64,000 bases of DNA, taken from Larix kaempferi (lineage: Eukaryota; Streptophyta; Pinopsida; Pinales; Pinaceae). Location: NCBI GenBank assembly GCA_027924585.1, contig BSBM01001666.1:620001-684000 (forward strand), read 5' to 3'. The first letter of the stretch is position 1. The number at the start of each line of letters is the position of its first letter. The notes beneath the pieces are model-generated. The model did not search any database. It was not told where the DNA came from and saw only the letters and a list, made by a program, of their open reading frames with translations. The translations under genes were made by a program, and so were the position numbers. Shown in pieces: positions 23,321 through 34,270 of this stretch.

Positions 23321-23997
23321 TTCATTTTCTAACTTGTCTTAACTTGTCTTGTTCATTTTCAGTTTTATAATTTCTATCAAAAAAAAAATTGAAACAAACA
23401 CTCAGGTTAAGCATGCAAGATGAGTTTTATCCCACTATCTCAAATTTCTTATTCTCAGAATATCTGGCCGAGGCAGATTCATTAGCCCAAAACTTGTAAA
23501 GGATTCCCTCTGAACTCCATCGAATCAACAGATTTAGCACGATTAATGTACCTAGGGACCTGATCCACCTAAAAATGATATTTCAAACCATTATGCAGAC
23601 AAATAAAAATAAAATAAAAAAAATCAATCTATCTTAGACAAATGAAGCCTTTCTGTGATCATCTCAAACCATATTGAAGAAGCAACTGCACTACCGCATG
23701 CTAAATGATAAAACCTTTCATAGGGAAATAAATTTGTCGTCCAAATACAGGATCTATCTTCACCCACATGCACAGAAACAAAATGAAATAGCAGCGGTTT
23801 GGAATTCTGTCAAACCTTCACATTTTTCCTTAAATTCTACCTTCAAGCATTCTCTAAGTGTCCAATCATTATGTCAAATGATCATCCATAGATCGGGTTA
23901 TCCCCTTTTCTCTATCAATGCACCGGATTTCTCTGAGATACATTAATTTTTGGCGAAAATCTGAAGGTTATCTGTAATAATAATGACAAGAGTTTGG

Positions 23998-24135
23998 CTT
24001 TTGTTTTATTTTATGCTTTTAATTGACAGCAATATGACATTTAAATATAATAATAATAATAATAATGTTTTTGTTTTATTTTATGCTTTTTATTGACAAC
24101 AATATGACATTTAAATAATAATAATAATAATATGT
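23998..24135. repeat. Two tandem copies of a ~70-bp unit with (ATA)n
   Basis: TTTTGTTTTATTTTATGCTT, TTGACARCAATATGACATTT and an (ATA)n tail occur twice, differing mainly in repeat number. Confidence 0.85.
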
Positions 24136-24564
24136 ATGCTTTTGGAAACAACTAGACATAGCCACACTACGAAAGTGTAACCTCCACTGATGGTAACGCC
24201 AACGCTAAAACGCATACATTAACGAATGGTAACGCCAGACGTTATAACCCACACAATACAAAGAGAAAAGCCTTCTAAAAGAAGCTATAAAGCATGCATT
24301 GATCAATAGCGCCAAATCCCTCATCCTCATTCTGAAATATTATTTTCCCTCTGCTTCAGTCAATTAATTCCCATCATTAAATCCACTATCTGAGAGGGCG
24401 TTACTCCCACTGCCCGCTCCGTTTCAGTTCTGCTAGTTGCTGCTCCTCCACTTGGTAAGGAGTCTGTGATCTGTATGACTGACACTATTCTAATAACTGT
24501 GGTGGACAGGCTATAGATAGGCCCTTATAGGAGAATCAGAAGGGCGAGTGACCTAGTGCATTCA

Positions 24565-24881
24565 ATGATAAACTTCAGCACAATCGACATTAATGCCATG
24601 CATTCCATACTGCGTGAGTCATCTGTGCCATATCTGTTAGTGGGAATGGCTTCCATACTGATTTTAGTAGCCTTCACTTATGTTCTCCTCTGCTCTTTCT
24701 GGGATATATCCCGTCGCGCTCAAATGAGTATTGTGAACGGTAGAACATGCCATATTCACTAAGACTAAGTGGAAAAGACATCATTAAGTGCAGTATTCAC
24801 GAGGATAAAATTATTGCGATCATGCCCAGTGATGAAAGGCCCTCATTTCTGGCCAAGACAAAGCCTGCGCCGAACAAATAG
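24565..24881 (+). pseudogene. GLUTAMINE DUMPER-like small membrane protein, frameshifted
   Basis: From the ATG at 24565 the frame encodes SSVPYLLVGMASILILVAFT followed by YVLLCSFW: the single transmembrane segment with flanking motif (S-P/V-P-Y-L...C-S-x-W) typical of plant GDU proteins. It stops at 24762. The other conserved GDU motif, normally VIMAG-like, is present downstream in another frame as EDKIIAIMPSDERPSFLAKT, ending at a TAG at 24879-24881. The two parts are thus separated by one frameshift near 24735-24750. GDU proteins are plant-specific regulators of amino-acid export, usually intronless and 100-160 residues; this locus would encode about 105. A TATA-like CTATAAAG lies near 24285. 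It lies inside element C, so it is a captured or later-inserted copy. Family call is from both motifs; function is inference. Confidence 0.72.
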
Positions 24882-25119
24882 AATATTATTGGGTATGCAA
24901 CTTCTCCACTCATGAATGCAACTTTTCTACCCAACAATGAACCGACCAGTAGGAAATGATGTCATCTGTCGATTTTATTTAGGTCAAGTTATGTATAAAA
25001 GGACTCCTGATTGTATCTTGTCTGTGAAAGTGAAATATATTGTCATCTTAATCGAAGATTTCCCTGATCAATGGCAAGTTTTATAACGGATGTGATTTCG
25101 ATTTCGACTATACTTCTAT

Positions 25120-25717
25120 TGTTAAATTTTGAGCATTAATTCACAATACTCTAGGATCTTTGCTGAGAGAATAACATCTACAGTATATCAATGCATGACA
25201 ATCACAATATGACAAGCATCACAAGAATGAAAAGCATAAATACAAGAGACACAGAGTTTCTGTGGGGAAAACCCTAAGGTGAGAAACCCCACAACTTCCT
25301 CAGAGATAGAGAGAGCAATGGCTCAACCAAAGTACAACCAAATAACACTGAGATAGTCTCCTGATAGCAGATGATCCTCCTCCTCACTAGTGCGCCACTT
25401 TTCAAGAGAGAGTGAGTTACTTTTTCGAGTGAGTAAAATAGAGATCTCCGATCTCTATTTATACTGAGCTTTTTGCCCAGTGACCTTATGGGGCCGACTT
25501 GTCTATCTAGATACATCCACATTATATTATATATAATTCAGGGCCGACCCCACATGGTGGTCTAATAACCCATCGGCAAGTACACACACTTGCGACACTT
25601 GTCAATCCACATGACGACACTTCCTTATAGAGGAATGACACATCTCTTATAAGGGTACAATAAATATATATAAAATACACAGATGAAATACATTCCGAAG
25701 TTACATATACATCAACA
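25120..25717 (-). mobile_element. Solo copia LTR S1
   Basis: 598 bp on minus, starting TGTTGATGTATATGTAACTT and ending CAAAATTTAACA. Flanks are TCTAT and TCTGT, a 5-bp target duplication with one change. A TATA box (CAGTATAAATAGAGATC) lies mid-element, and downstream is an imperfect inverted pair GTGGGGTTTCTC/GTTTTCCCCAC in the transcribed part. No primer site or internal sequence adjoins it, so it is a solo LTR, the usual product of recombination between the two LTRs of an element. Confidence 0.85.
25446..25470 (-). promoter_or_regulatory. TATA box of solo LTR S1
   Basis: CTCAGTATAAATAGAGATCG on minus, at the position expected for an LTR promoter. Activity is inferred. Confidence 0.55.
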
Positions 25718-25778
25718 TCTGTGTTTAGTTTCTATTTTATGAGTTTGAGGCCATTACATTGGGTATCCTCCTAACAGT

Positions 25779-25923
25779 GATTGACAGATCGGATTGGCTG
25801 GTAAGAATTAAAAACAGCCATGATCCGTAACTCTTTGGGTGGGAACGCATTTTGTCAGGTTCCTCGTCGGGTGGACAGACCGGATTGGCAGGTATAAAGA
25901 TACGCAAAGCCACAATCCGTGCC
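25779..25923. repeat. Imperfect direct repeat with hairpin potential
   Basis: GACAGATCGGATTGGCTGGTA...CAGCCATGATCCGT and GACAGACCGGATTGGCAGGTA...AAGCCACAATCCGT are about 93 bp apart. Each copy can fold by pairing CGGATTGGC-like and GCCA..ATCCG arms. Meaning unknown. Confidence 0.6.
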
Positions 25924-27890
25924 TAAAAAAAAAGAGAATAATAACATCACGTAGATGTTTCTCAGATATTATAATTTCAACCTTCACGTTATATTTCCAC
26001 AACTTTACATTTTTTATTTATTTTTATGTCCTCCATCTCTATGCATTTGGTAAGCTCTATCGTCATTGGAAGTAATGCTGAACTCATCTCTTTCAATGTA
26101 ACTTTGATAATGTGCTCATCACTTTGATAAATTGACAACAAACATGTTGGAATTTGTGTTCCTCGTGAATGACAATGTCCATCATGACCTTTTCTCCATG
26201 TGAATATTAAACAAAATCGGCTACAAAACTCGTTGAAGAGAATATTCATGGACATCTTGGAATTAATGTTAGACCAGAGCTAGAAGCGCAATGGGATGAA
26301 CCAACCCTTGGTGAAGTATAATCTCCACAAATATTGCTATCACCAGCTCTAGTAGCAACATGTACTATACAACTGTCAAGAAAGGATAGTGAACCAAAAT
26401 ACTTTCGCTCCTTGATTGGTTTTAAAGGACTCCTATCATTTATCTGGTAATAAGATGCTCAGTATGTTGTACCGAGTTCTTGTCTCCTGTACCTGGCCAC
26501 TTGTTTTTATTTTATAATTTTATTTATTTATTTATCTTTTATCTCTGTTGCAAACTGCGATTCAATCCGATACAACCATCATTTGAAAACCTGATGTGAT
26601 GTGTAGTCGTCTGGTATTACTTGTATGTTCAAAATTTAAAGTTAGTATTTGATCATGTGTCTGATTTATCATTTTCATACTGGTTTGAAAGGGTGCTGAC
26701 TGGTATATATTCATTTCCTTGTTTACCACGCTGTGTCAGCTGTGTCAACCCTGTATGTTCTTTAGCTTCACACATTCAGGTGCCTGCAACTTCTCCAACG
26801 ACCTTCAGATCTTTAGGCTGACGCTCTCCCAAATGTTTAAGATTCGGCATCTCTTCAGAGTTCTAAATCTGAGAGTCCATAAACTTATAGCTCTCGAAGT
26901 TTTTTTTTTTCAGTGGCGCCAAGCCCTATAATCTCTCACAACAATTTGATTATGTGGTTTACTGTTAAATGCAAATTTGAATCCAATTTCATATTTCTTT
27001 CCCTTCTTTACATTAATAAGTTTCTAGGTTTGCTTCCTATCTCGTGGTTCTGTCAGTAACTAAAAATGTAGCTTAAAATACAGGATATGGTTATGAAATT
27101 GAGAAAGTATATGACTATCCCACTGTGAGATTTGGATATGGCCTTACATTCATAACACTTTCTATTATGGCCATTCCTTTTATATTTCCAAAGAAAACCT
27201 TGTTGGCATCCTATTAAAATCGTCGTGGTAGACCACCTCACCTGGGGAAATTTGAGCTTGGCACCTGCTGGCACGGAACTAGCTAAATGCACAACAATGT
27301 TGGTGACAACCGGTTGAGCTTAACCCCCTTGGGCTATTCTGGTCATTCATTTATGAGATTTAAGGTTCTTATATTTGCTTAGTCAACTACTGGGAGACTT
27401 TCACCGTGATTTCATCAATTGGTAATTTTTTATATAGAGAGGCGCTATGCATTCGTGGGGAAGCATTATGGACTGCATGTGAGTGGCCTCTATCTTCTAT
27501 ATTGTCAAGCTAAATAAAAGAGCACACAAATGAATTGCGGTCTATTTCTTTTACAGACCTTGCACTCAGCATTATTATGGTTGAATAGGATAGCGATTTT
27601 AGAAATTACCAGGTTCCATTTTGTTTTATGATCAAGTATAATTGTCTTTTTACTTTCTTTGTATTTTTAATTTCTGCTTGAATGAGAGTATATGGGGAGG
27701 GCTTACCCTAAGATCTAGGGCTCTCGGTGTTAACCATTCAATCAAGTTCGAAAAACTTATAAAGTTCACAATCTCTGCATAACACAGAGTATTTAGACAA
27801 AACGCCTACATCATACCGATGGGACTGTTTATAAATGTTTGGATTATTGGCAACGGCGGCCTCTAAAGTGAGCACCCATACATTTATGTT
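25924..27890. other. Element C interior, no gene recognised
   Basis: Several short frames (for example at 25989-26255 minus and 26621-26931 plus) lack domain signatures or conserved motifs. Phrases resembling the end of the C LTR occur at 25733-25772 and about 27345-27370. Confidence 0.4.
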
Positions 27891-28136
27891 AGAGTTTGTT
27901 TGTGGTAACACAAGCCTATAAATAGGACGCCAACGCCTTTCAATTTGGAATGTTGTAGATATGTGGTATGTAAATTACATGGCGACCTCTAGACAGAGAA
28001 CCAATGCCAAAGTAAAAGCTGATGTTATATATATATATCTGGTTTGCAATTGCAGCAACTGGTCAGGGAGTCAACGCCATAATTATTTGGTACTATCATA
28101 TAAACGTTGGGATACAATTTAGGGTTCTTACATTTG
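27891..28136 (+). repeat. LTR-end-like remnant
   Basis: A TATA-like CCTATAAATAGG near 27917 is followed some 200 bp later by TTTAGGGTTCTTACATTTGG, a 20-base exact match to the 5' LTR/primer-site junction of element C. The following bases (AATTTATG) do not continue the primer site. It may be the end of a related, older LTR. Confidence 0.4.
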
Positions 28137-29985
28137 GAATTTATGATTGGATTTAGAAGAATTAATAGTTAGGGAAAGTGAGCCATTCTTCCACAATTTT
28201 CTAGGGTTTGATTGATATGAGTACAAGCACGTTATTCTCCTTCCCTTGTACAGATTTTGCCAATGGTAGACTCTAGCGACACAGGTTTGCCTTCAATTCT
28301 TTGCACCTTGTCTTACTGCAAGCAATGATCTAAAAGACTCCGACTAACTTCTTTAGTGATTTCTCTAGAGGAAAAGAAATAGTAGGTAGTTCGTTGTGCA
28401 CATATATGAAGAAATTTCTCGGAAGGTGGAATATTTTCTTTTTGTCTTCCAAGATTGAAGTCATCAACATTAAATTCTATCATCAATTATGAGTTGTTAA
28501 CATTATCCATAACACGTGCCATTCATCTATTCAAAACATGCAATTGGAAATCAATAGATGAGTAGAAGGACTTGTTAGATTGGATTACCAAGGACCCATG
28601 GAGGATCAAGACATGCTTTTTCTATTGTTGGAACTCCACCATAAGTGGTTCAAAGTAAAACTTGATAAGTACACCATGAATAGTTTCATGCATCATACTA
28701 ATTATATAGGATTAATTGAACATATTGTGAAATTCCTACATAATTACAAATATCATCAATTGGAAAATCTATGGCTATAATAATCCCAAGTACTGTAAAT
28801 TCGCCAAACCTATCCCAAAAGAATCCTTGTGTGAATTTAACCACATTGGTGTAGTTTTTTTTATATAGTTTCTTAAATTAGAGGACATATGTTGCATATT
28901 TCATGATGACACTTAGTTTTTCACGTGGCTACTCAGTTTTCATTATGCGTATTTCATGTTGATACTCAGTTTATTATGTTTCTAGATGTATAGGACATGA
29001 GGTACATGATACTTTGATTGTTGATACTTAATTGGTAATTTATAGTTATGTATGGCATCTTGAAATGTAGGCTATGTGGTACATGATATGGTGTTATTAC
29101 ATGTTGTTTCTTGGAATGACGCCTTATAGACATGTGATTCATGGTCATGTATTATTCATGTGAAACTTGATGATTGTTATTTCTAGCCATGAGGATTATA
29201 GCCATGGATTGTGCATGTGGTACTTCTTGATGTCATTTCATGACATTATGGTGCTATACAAGATAGATGACGTGTAGAACATAAATTGATATTATAACTT
29301 ATCATTGCATCTAGAGATAAATGGAATTTGGCACATAAATGGTATGAAAGAATGCTTTGATTAAGTTTGGTATTTTACAGCTATGTTTTGTGTTAGTGAA
29401 TAATAAGAGATTATGTCAGATATTTGGTATGACATGTTATCGTCTCCTGCTAACCCTTATTGCTCCCCGTAGAATACATATTGATGTGATGATGGATGAT
29501 GTGGATTGTTAGAATGCATATTTGATATGATGATGGATAATGATGGATTACGTGGGTCATTACTCCATGTTGATAGTACTAATGTTGAAATATGGTATCT
29601 TATCATGGCATATTTATGAGATGCTTGGTGAAATTATGAAAGTATCATGACCAGTTAAGTTATAATGGTAGCAAAAAGCACCTAAATGCATTAGATGTTA
29701 AACTTGGCATGACTTATCATGACAATGGCTTATGATGTAATGCAATGCAATATGAACTGGTGGCTAGACATTCTTGTTAGCGCATGATTCAAGGATGATC
29801 CATGATATTATTATATTGAGAAATAGTTACTAATGATTATTCATTATGGAAAGTGCCAGTTGTTCTAGGTGATCCACTCAAATAGCCTGATGAGGCTAAG
29901 TATTCTATGACTTCGTGGGAGCCCATAACCACGAATGAGAATGGCTACAATAAATATATTATGGGCTGGGGGACAAGCCCAACGA
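28137..29985. other. Element C interior, no gene recognised
   Basis: Moderately AT-rich, with many short phrases built on GATGATGGAT and CATGATAT. No supported feature. Confidence 0.4.
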
Positions 29986-30445
29986 TTAGCTCTATGCCAG
30001 CAGCGCTTGACTTTTGTACCAGAAGTTGGGAAAGTGGCAGTGCCATAGATACTTCCCGGAGAACTTCTGATGTGACCAGAGTCCTCGGTTGGAGACATAC
30101 TCACCAGGAGGGAGGTTTATGGAGAAGGACTTCTGATGCCTGGGGCTAGTGCCTTGAGGGTGCTGTGGAGGATGTTTAGGCTAGCCTTCCGAGATTCCTG
30201 GGGTATAATGATCCTGATATCAGGATCAGGGGTACCGGGAGTATCAAGATCGGGGTACCGGGAACCAGATGCCGGCTAGTACCGATGAGGCCCGGATTCC
30301 AGTTAGAAACCGATGAGGCCGTATTATTACCAGAAGTTGGAAAGGTGGCAATGCCGCGGTAACTTCTCGGGGAAATTATGATGCCTACTATATGATCCGC
30401 GGACAGGTTACAGTAGAGGGCCCATGCCATGGCGAGCGGGACCAT
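29986..30445. repeat. GC-richer block with internal repeats, 3' part of element C
   Basis: ACCAGAAGTTGGGAAAGTGG...CCGGAGAACTTCTGATG near 30018 is echoed by ACCAGAAGTTGGAAAGGTGG...CTCGGGGAAATTATGATG near 30331. GGGGTACCGGGA occurs twice (about 30229 and 30254) and ACCGATGAGGCC twice (about 30280 and 30310). Base composition differs sharply from the surrounding AT-rich DNA. The small frames here on both strands are not recognisable proteins. Confidence 0.6.
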
Positions 30446-30743
30446 CCGGAGTTGGAGGGGAGGTGTAGAGAGGTTGATCTAATGCTTATGTATGTATGCT
30501 GCATGATTATTTATATGGTTGCATACTAGACTCATTGGGAATTACTTAAGAGCATGTTGTAACTTAGGGCGTTTGATTGTATTAGTGTGGTTTGGAGACT
30601 TCTATGTGGTGGCCACACATATAAATCTCTAAACTTCACAATAGTAATAGCTATCTATATATTCTAGTATTTACTTGATCGATTGATTGAATAAGTATTG
30701 TATTTATTGCTTGAATATCATAACTTCGGGACGAAGTTTCTTG

Positions 30744-30756
30744 AAGGGGGGGAGTA
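30744..30756 (+). other. Element C polypurine tract
   Basis: AAGGGGGGGAGTA directly before the 3' LTR, preceded by CTTCGGGACGAAG, a common layout in plant gypsy-type elements. Confidence 0.75.
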
Positions 30757-31353
30757 TGTAACAACCCTCATATAGAGAATATTTAATATAATGAATAAAA
30801 TGATGTAAGATAATAATATAATTGGGAATATGAAAGAAAATAAGGAAAAACAAATTGCATTAAATAAGAAATTAAGAAATTGGGAGGAGGAGGAGATAAA
30901 AGGAGGAGAACAAGTGAAGAGAGGGATCTTTTTGTCTTTGGCCATCTTGGAAGAGGAGCTCTAGAGGAGAGGAAAGCAAGATAGCGCTGGCATAGGGTTA
31001 ATCATTGGGGGCTCGGGGGCCTTAGCCTTTGGCTGGGGGTTGGTTGGGTGGAGAGTCGTCCCCCCACCTTCAGTTGCACTATGGGAGCTGTCAAGGTAAT
31101 GGTAGCTCCTAGGTCATCTAACCAGATATGATTTTCATAGCATATTTTATGTTATATTGTTGATTAGATACACTCTGTTGTTTTTACAGATCTTTCATTG
31201 CATGATGCTTCTTGTTGTATACTAGTTTTATAGATTTACAGGATATCAGATCTATTGTATTTATCAGATTCTTGTATTGGTTCATAGATATGTATGCATC
31301 CTTAATATTATATTGTTATTTAGTAGTATTTTATGAGATTTAGGGTTCTTACA
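30757..31353 (+). repeat. Element C 3' LTR
   Basis: 597 bp, TGTAACAACCC...GGGTTCTTACA, followed by ATAAG. It resembles the 5' LTR closely, with scattered substitutions (for example GCTGGCATAGGG against GCTAGCATAGGG). Confidence 0.9.
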
Positions 31354-31852
31354 ATAAGCCCTTGGAACATCAATCTCGAATTTCATAGCAAGTGGTGAAG
31401 TTTACTAGCATTTCCCCCTATATGAAGACATGTCCACAAACCTCTGATTTATGGGAGTTTCAAAATTCTTTAGAAACTGATTGATGATGTATTTGAGACC
31501 ATTGAATTTATTTAATAGTACCATGTCTCTATTTTGAAATTTGGGAAGGTAGTACAACATTTGGATATCCATCTTTGACCACTACCCTTGGGGGATTTGA
31601 ACTTCAATTTGACAAGTAAATTGCCCTATCTTTCCCTGATTGTAGTTGAATGTTGCAGAAGTATTTTGAGAGTTTCCAAGCATCCATCAATCTCATTTTT
31701 ATGTATTAATACTTTTCAAACACATTCAGAACCAATTCGGAAGCATTTGGAGCCATTTGGAGGCATTTGGGTCAATACTAGTCTAAAGGTCGAATTGACC
31801 AAAATTTGCAATTTTTCCTAGTTTTTACAAATTCATTAAAAGGGACACTACA

Positions 31853-32014
31853 AGTGGTATCAGAGAATGGTCCTTGCACCTGATTAGGATGACCATTTAT
31901 GAAGACAATAATCCAAAAAAATCATCCCCCAACCTTAGAAACTGAAACTGAAAGTGCTTTTGGTGAAGTGGAAGAAGAATGAGAAGAGGTGTATTATGTT
32001 GAGACTATCGCTAA
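31853..32014 (+). pseudogene. Family-A primer site and start of gag (plus copy)
   Basis: After the LTR end, AGTGGTATCAGAGAATGGTC is followed by sequence that aligns with the gag start of the minus copy (61043 down to about 60880), including GAGACTATCGCTAA against GAAACTATGGCTAA. The reading frame contains stops. It ends abruptly at the inverted junction. Confidence 0.75.
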
Positions 32015-33548
32015 TTTAGACTTTTCGAACTATCTTATATGGACCATAGTATCTTGCTTTGAGATTTTCTGAGCCTTTTACTTTCAAGAATGTTTGTTTA
32101 TATGGTTGTATCCTCAAATTGACCAAATCATTCACTTGAAAAGTTATTTCCACTCTATGTTGATCCACATACTGTTTCTATTGATTTTAGGGAACCTGCA
32201 AATTGTCTTTTAGGAGTTTCAAACTATCCTGACTTTCCTCCACCCAATATTTAGCTTTTAGGGCTCTACTATCACCAAATATGTGCTCAACAAATGTAAG
32301 TGCTTCATAACCATATAGTTCTTTGAAAGGAGACATGCCAATGAACATATGGAAAGTAGTGTTGTAGCAAAACTCACCCAAATGTAGCCATTTCACCCAT
32401 GTTTTTTGTTGCTCACCGACATAGTTCCTCAAGTACCCTTCCAACCATTGGTTCACTCTTTCTTTTTTGCCATCAGTTTGAGGATGATAGATTGTTCTTG
32501 GAGTCAATTTAGTGCCAACCAACTTGAAGAGTTCTTTCGAAAATGAACTCATAAATCTGCTATCTCTATCACTCACAATGTTCTTGGGAAGTCCACGCAA
32601 TCTGAAAATTTCTCTAAAGAATATATCAGCCTCCTGTGCAGAAGTAAAATATGATGTAACAACAAGCAAATGAGCAAATTTAGTGAGACTATCTACCACG
32701 ACATAAAATCAATCCTTACCCAAAGCCTTGGGAAAACCTGTGATGAAATCCATGGAGACACTTTCCCATTTTTGTTGTGGAATGGGCAATGGTTGCAATA
32801 GACCAGCAGGATGTGTATGTTCAAATTTATTTTGCTGACATGCCTTGCATTCATTCACATATTTTAGAACACCCTCTTTCAGCCCTTTCCAAAAGATCAT
32901 TTCCCTTAGTTGCCTATATGTTTTGAAAAAACCAGGATGGCCTGCTAAAGGAGAGTCATGAACTTCCTTCAAAATATTATGCTTGAGATTCGAACCATGA
33001 ACCAAGTATATTCTATCCTTATAGTAGATGATACTATGCAATACTTTGTACCTATCATCACCTTTGACTCCATCTAACACATCACAAGCAAAATTATCTT
33101 TGGCATATTCAACTATTAGCATATTTTTCCAATCTTTTGAAATGTCCATAAGAGAAAATGATGGTCTTCTAAACAATGCATCTGCTACAATATTATTCTT
33201 CCTCTTAACATATTAAATGTTAAAATCAAAAGCTTGGAATTTTATTACCCACTTTTTTTGCCTTTCATTGAGGTCCTTTCGTGTGAGAAAATGCTTCAAA
33301 CTGTTATGATCAATTTTGACCAAAAACTTATTTCCCACCAAGTATTGTCTAAACTTGGTCAAGGCATGCATTATGGCTAACATTTCTTTGTCATAAATAG
33401 AGTAGAGCTTCTAATGTGGCTACAAATTTTTGCTCTCAAAATCTATGGAGTGTTTATTTTTCTTTAGTAACCCCTCTATCCCTTCTCCTGCTGCATCACA
33501 TTCCAAGACAAATGGTTTAGAAAAATCAGGTAATGCAAGTACTGGAAA
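32015..33548 (-). pseudogene. Inverted family-A RNase H-integrase block
   Basis: Read on minus from 33548 it encodes the gypsy RNase H (KEMLAIMHALTKFRQYLVGN, HNSLKHFLTRKDLNERQKKW), the integrase zinc-binding region ([36 protein letters not shown]) and the core (IVSDRDSRFMSSFSKELFKL, YHPQTDGKKERVNQWLEG, keeping the third acidic residue). The integrase tail (YKQTFLKVKGSENLKARYYG) follows and stops at the junction. Two frames of 155 and 170 codons are interrupted by single stops. Its orientation is opposite to the flanking LTR and gag pieces of the same family. Confidence 0.88.
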
Positions 33549-33680
33549 GCACAATACTTTGAAGTATTTTCTGATTATGATGAGTATGAAGGAGGTATGG
33601 AGGAAGAAGGAAATATTTCAAACCAAGAAGAGAGATATGACACAACAGAATAAGGAAAACAAGAAAAAATTCATCCTTAA
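33549..33680 (+). pseudogene. Family-A gag C-terminal scrap
   Basis: AAAGCACAATACTTTGAAGT...GAGTATGAAGGAGGTATGGA...GATATGACACAACAGAATAA aligns with the reverse complement of 59790-59660, the end of gag in the minus copy (AQYIEVF, DEYEGG). It shares AAA with the preceding inverted block at the join. Confidence 0.75.
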
Positions 33681-34270
33681 GATAAAAGCCATTAATGATT
33701 GGCCAGTTCCTAAGGATGTGTTGGATGTACGATTATTTATGGGTATTACTGGATATTACAGAAAATTTATAGAGGATTTTTCAAAGATTACAAACCCCAT
33801 AACTTCCTTACAGAAGAAAGGGAAGAAATTTGTGTGGGATCAGAAACGTTCAGACAGTTTTAAGAAGCTAAAGGAATTACTAACTACAACGCCTATTTTG
33901 AGGATCGCAGATCCTAATAAGGATTTTATAATATGCACAGATGCATGTAATGACGGACTCGGTGGAGTCCTAACACAAGAGGGCCATGCTGTTGCATACG
34001 AGTCTAGAAAGCTGAAAATACATGAGAAGAACTACTCTACTTATGATTTAGAATTATTAGCAGTAATTCACGCTTTAAAAATGTGGCATCACCACCTTAT
34101 TGGCAGAAAATTTACTTTGTTGATAAATAACATGGATCTGAAATATTTATTAGATTACAAAAATTTGAACGCTAGACAAACTAGATGGTTAACTTTTCGG
34201 AGCGAGTATGATTTTGAAATTCAGCATATTAAAAGGGAAAGAGAACAAGGTTGCTGATGCATTAAGTCGT
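33681..34270 (+). pseudogene. Family-B reverse transcriptase end and RNase H
   Basis: Begins in the connection region (KAINDWPVPKDV, FMGITGYYRKFIEDFSKITN) and continues through RNase H: ICTDACNDGLGGVLTQEGHA keeps the first catalytic Asp, followed by YDLELLAVIHALKMW and NLNARQTRW. A frameshift at about 34245 moves the downstream KGKENKVADALSRK to another frame. An ATG at 33430 opens a longer frame through this segment, but its first part is antisense to family-A RNase H and gag-shifted sequence, so that start is an accident of the rearrangement. Confidence 0.88.

Larger units (their letters stand above)
21923..31353 (+). mobile_element. Element C: 9.4-kb LTR element lacking pol (LARD-like)
   Basis: Two ~590-bp LTRs (21923-22500 and 30757-31353), alike over nearly their full length, flank an 8.25-kb interior. 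A primer site (TGGTATCAGGCAAGGTTC) follows the left LTR. A gypsy-style polypurine tract (CTTGAAGGGGGGGAGTA) precedes the right LTR. The unit sits inside the family-A LTR with ATAAG on both sides. No gag or pol domain is recognisable in the interior, which fits a large non-autonomous derivative. The interior holds a tRNA-like SINE head, a solo copia LTR and a glutamine-dumper-like gene. The first ~18 bases of the left LTR are missing. Confidence 0.85.
20637..31852 (+). repeat. Family-A 5' LTR, split by element C
   Basis: Left part 20637-21922, right part 31354-31852. Joined they total about 1.78 kb and align along their length with the reverse complement of 48086-51054 once its solo LTR is removed. 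Shared blocks include AAGATGGCACTTGGTCATGG, GGAAGAGTAACTCCCATGGA, ATATATACTCTAT and CAATTTTTCCTAGTTTTTACAA-like sequence near the right end. Confidence 0.88.
20637..33680 (+). mobile_element. Gypsy family A, plus copy (rearranged)
   Basis: A Ty3/gypsy element in plus orientation. Its 5' LTR starts TGTAATGTCCCC at 20637 and ends GGGACACTACA at 31852, split by element C. A primer site (TGGTATCAGAG) and the start of gag follow to about 32014. Next comes an inverted block of RNase H and integrase from the same family, a short piece of the gag C-terminus, and then the join to gypsy family B. Most of gag, protease and reverse transcriptase is missing and there is no 3' LTR. The identity is secure from the near-complete minus copy at 48.1-61.6 kb. 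Confidence 0.85.

Noticed and set aside
29865-30149. Overlapping plus and minus frames of ~80 codons in the GC-richer block
   Set aside because: Open on both strands because of base composition and repeats; neither translation resembles a known protein.
30718-30945. Minus-strand 75-codon hydrophobic frame
   Set aside because: Lies across the polypurine tract and element C LTR, antisense to the element.
33430-33680. First 80 codons of a 275-codon frame as a novel protein start
   Set aside because: This part is antisense to family-A RNase H and an off-frame piece of family-A gag; it is an accident of the rearrangement in front of family-B RNase H.
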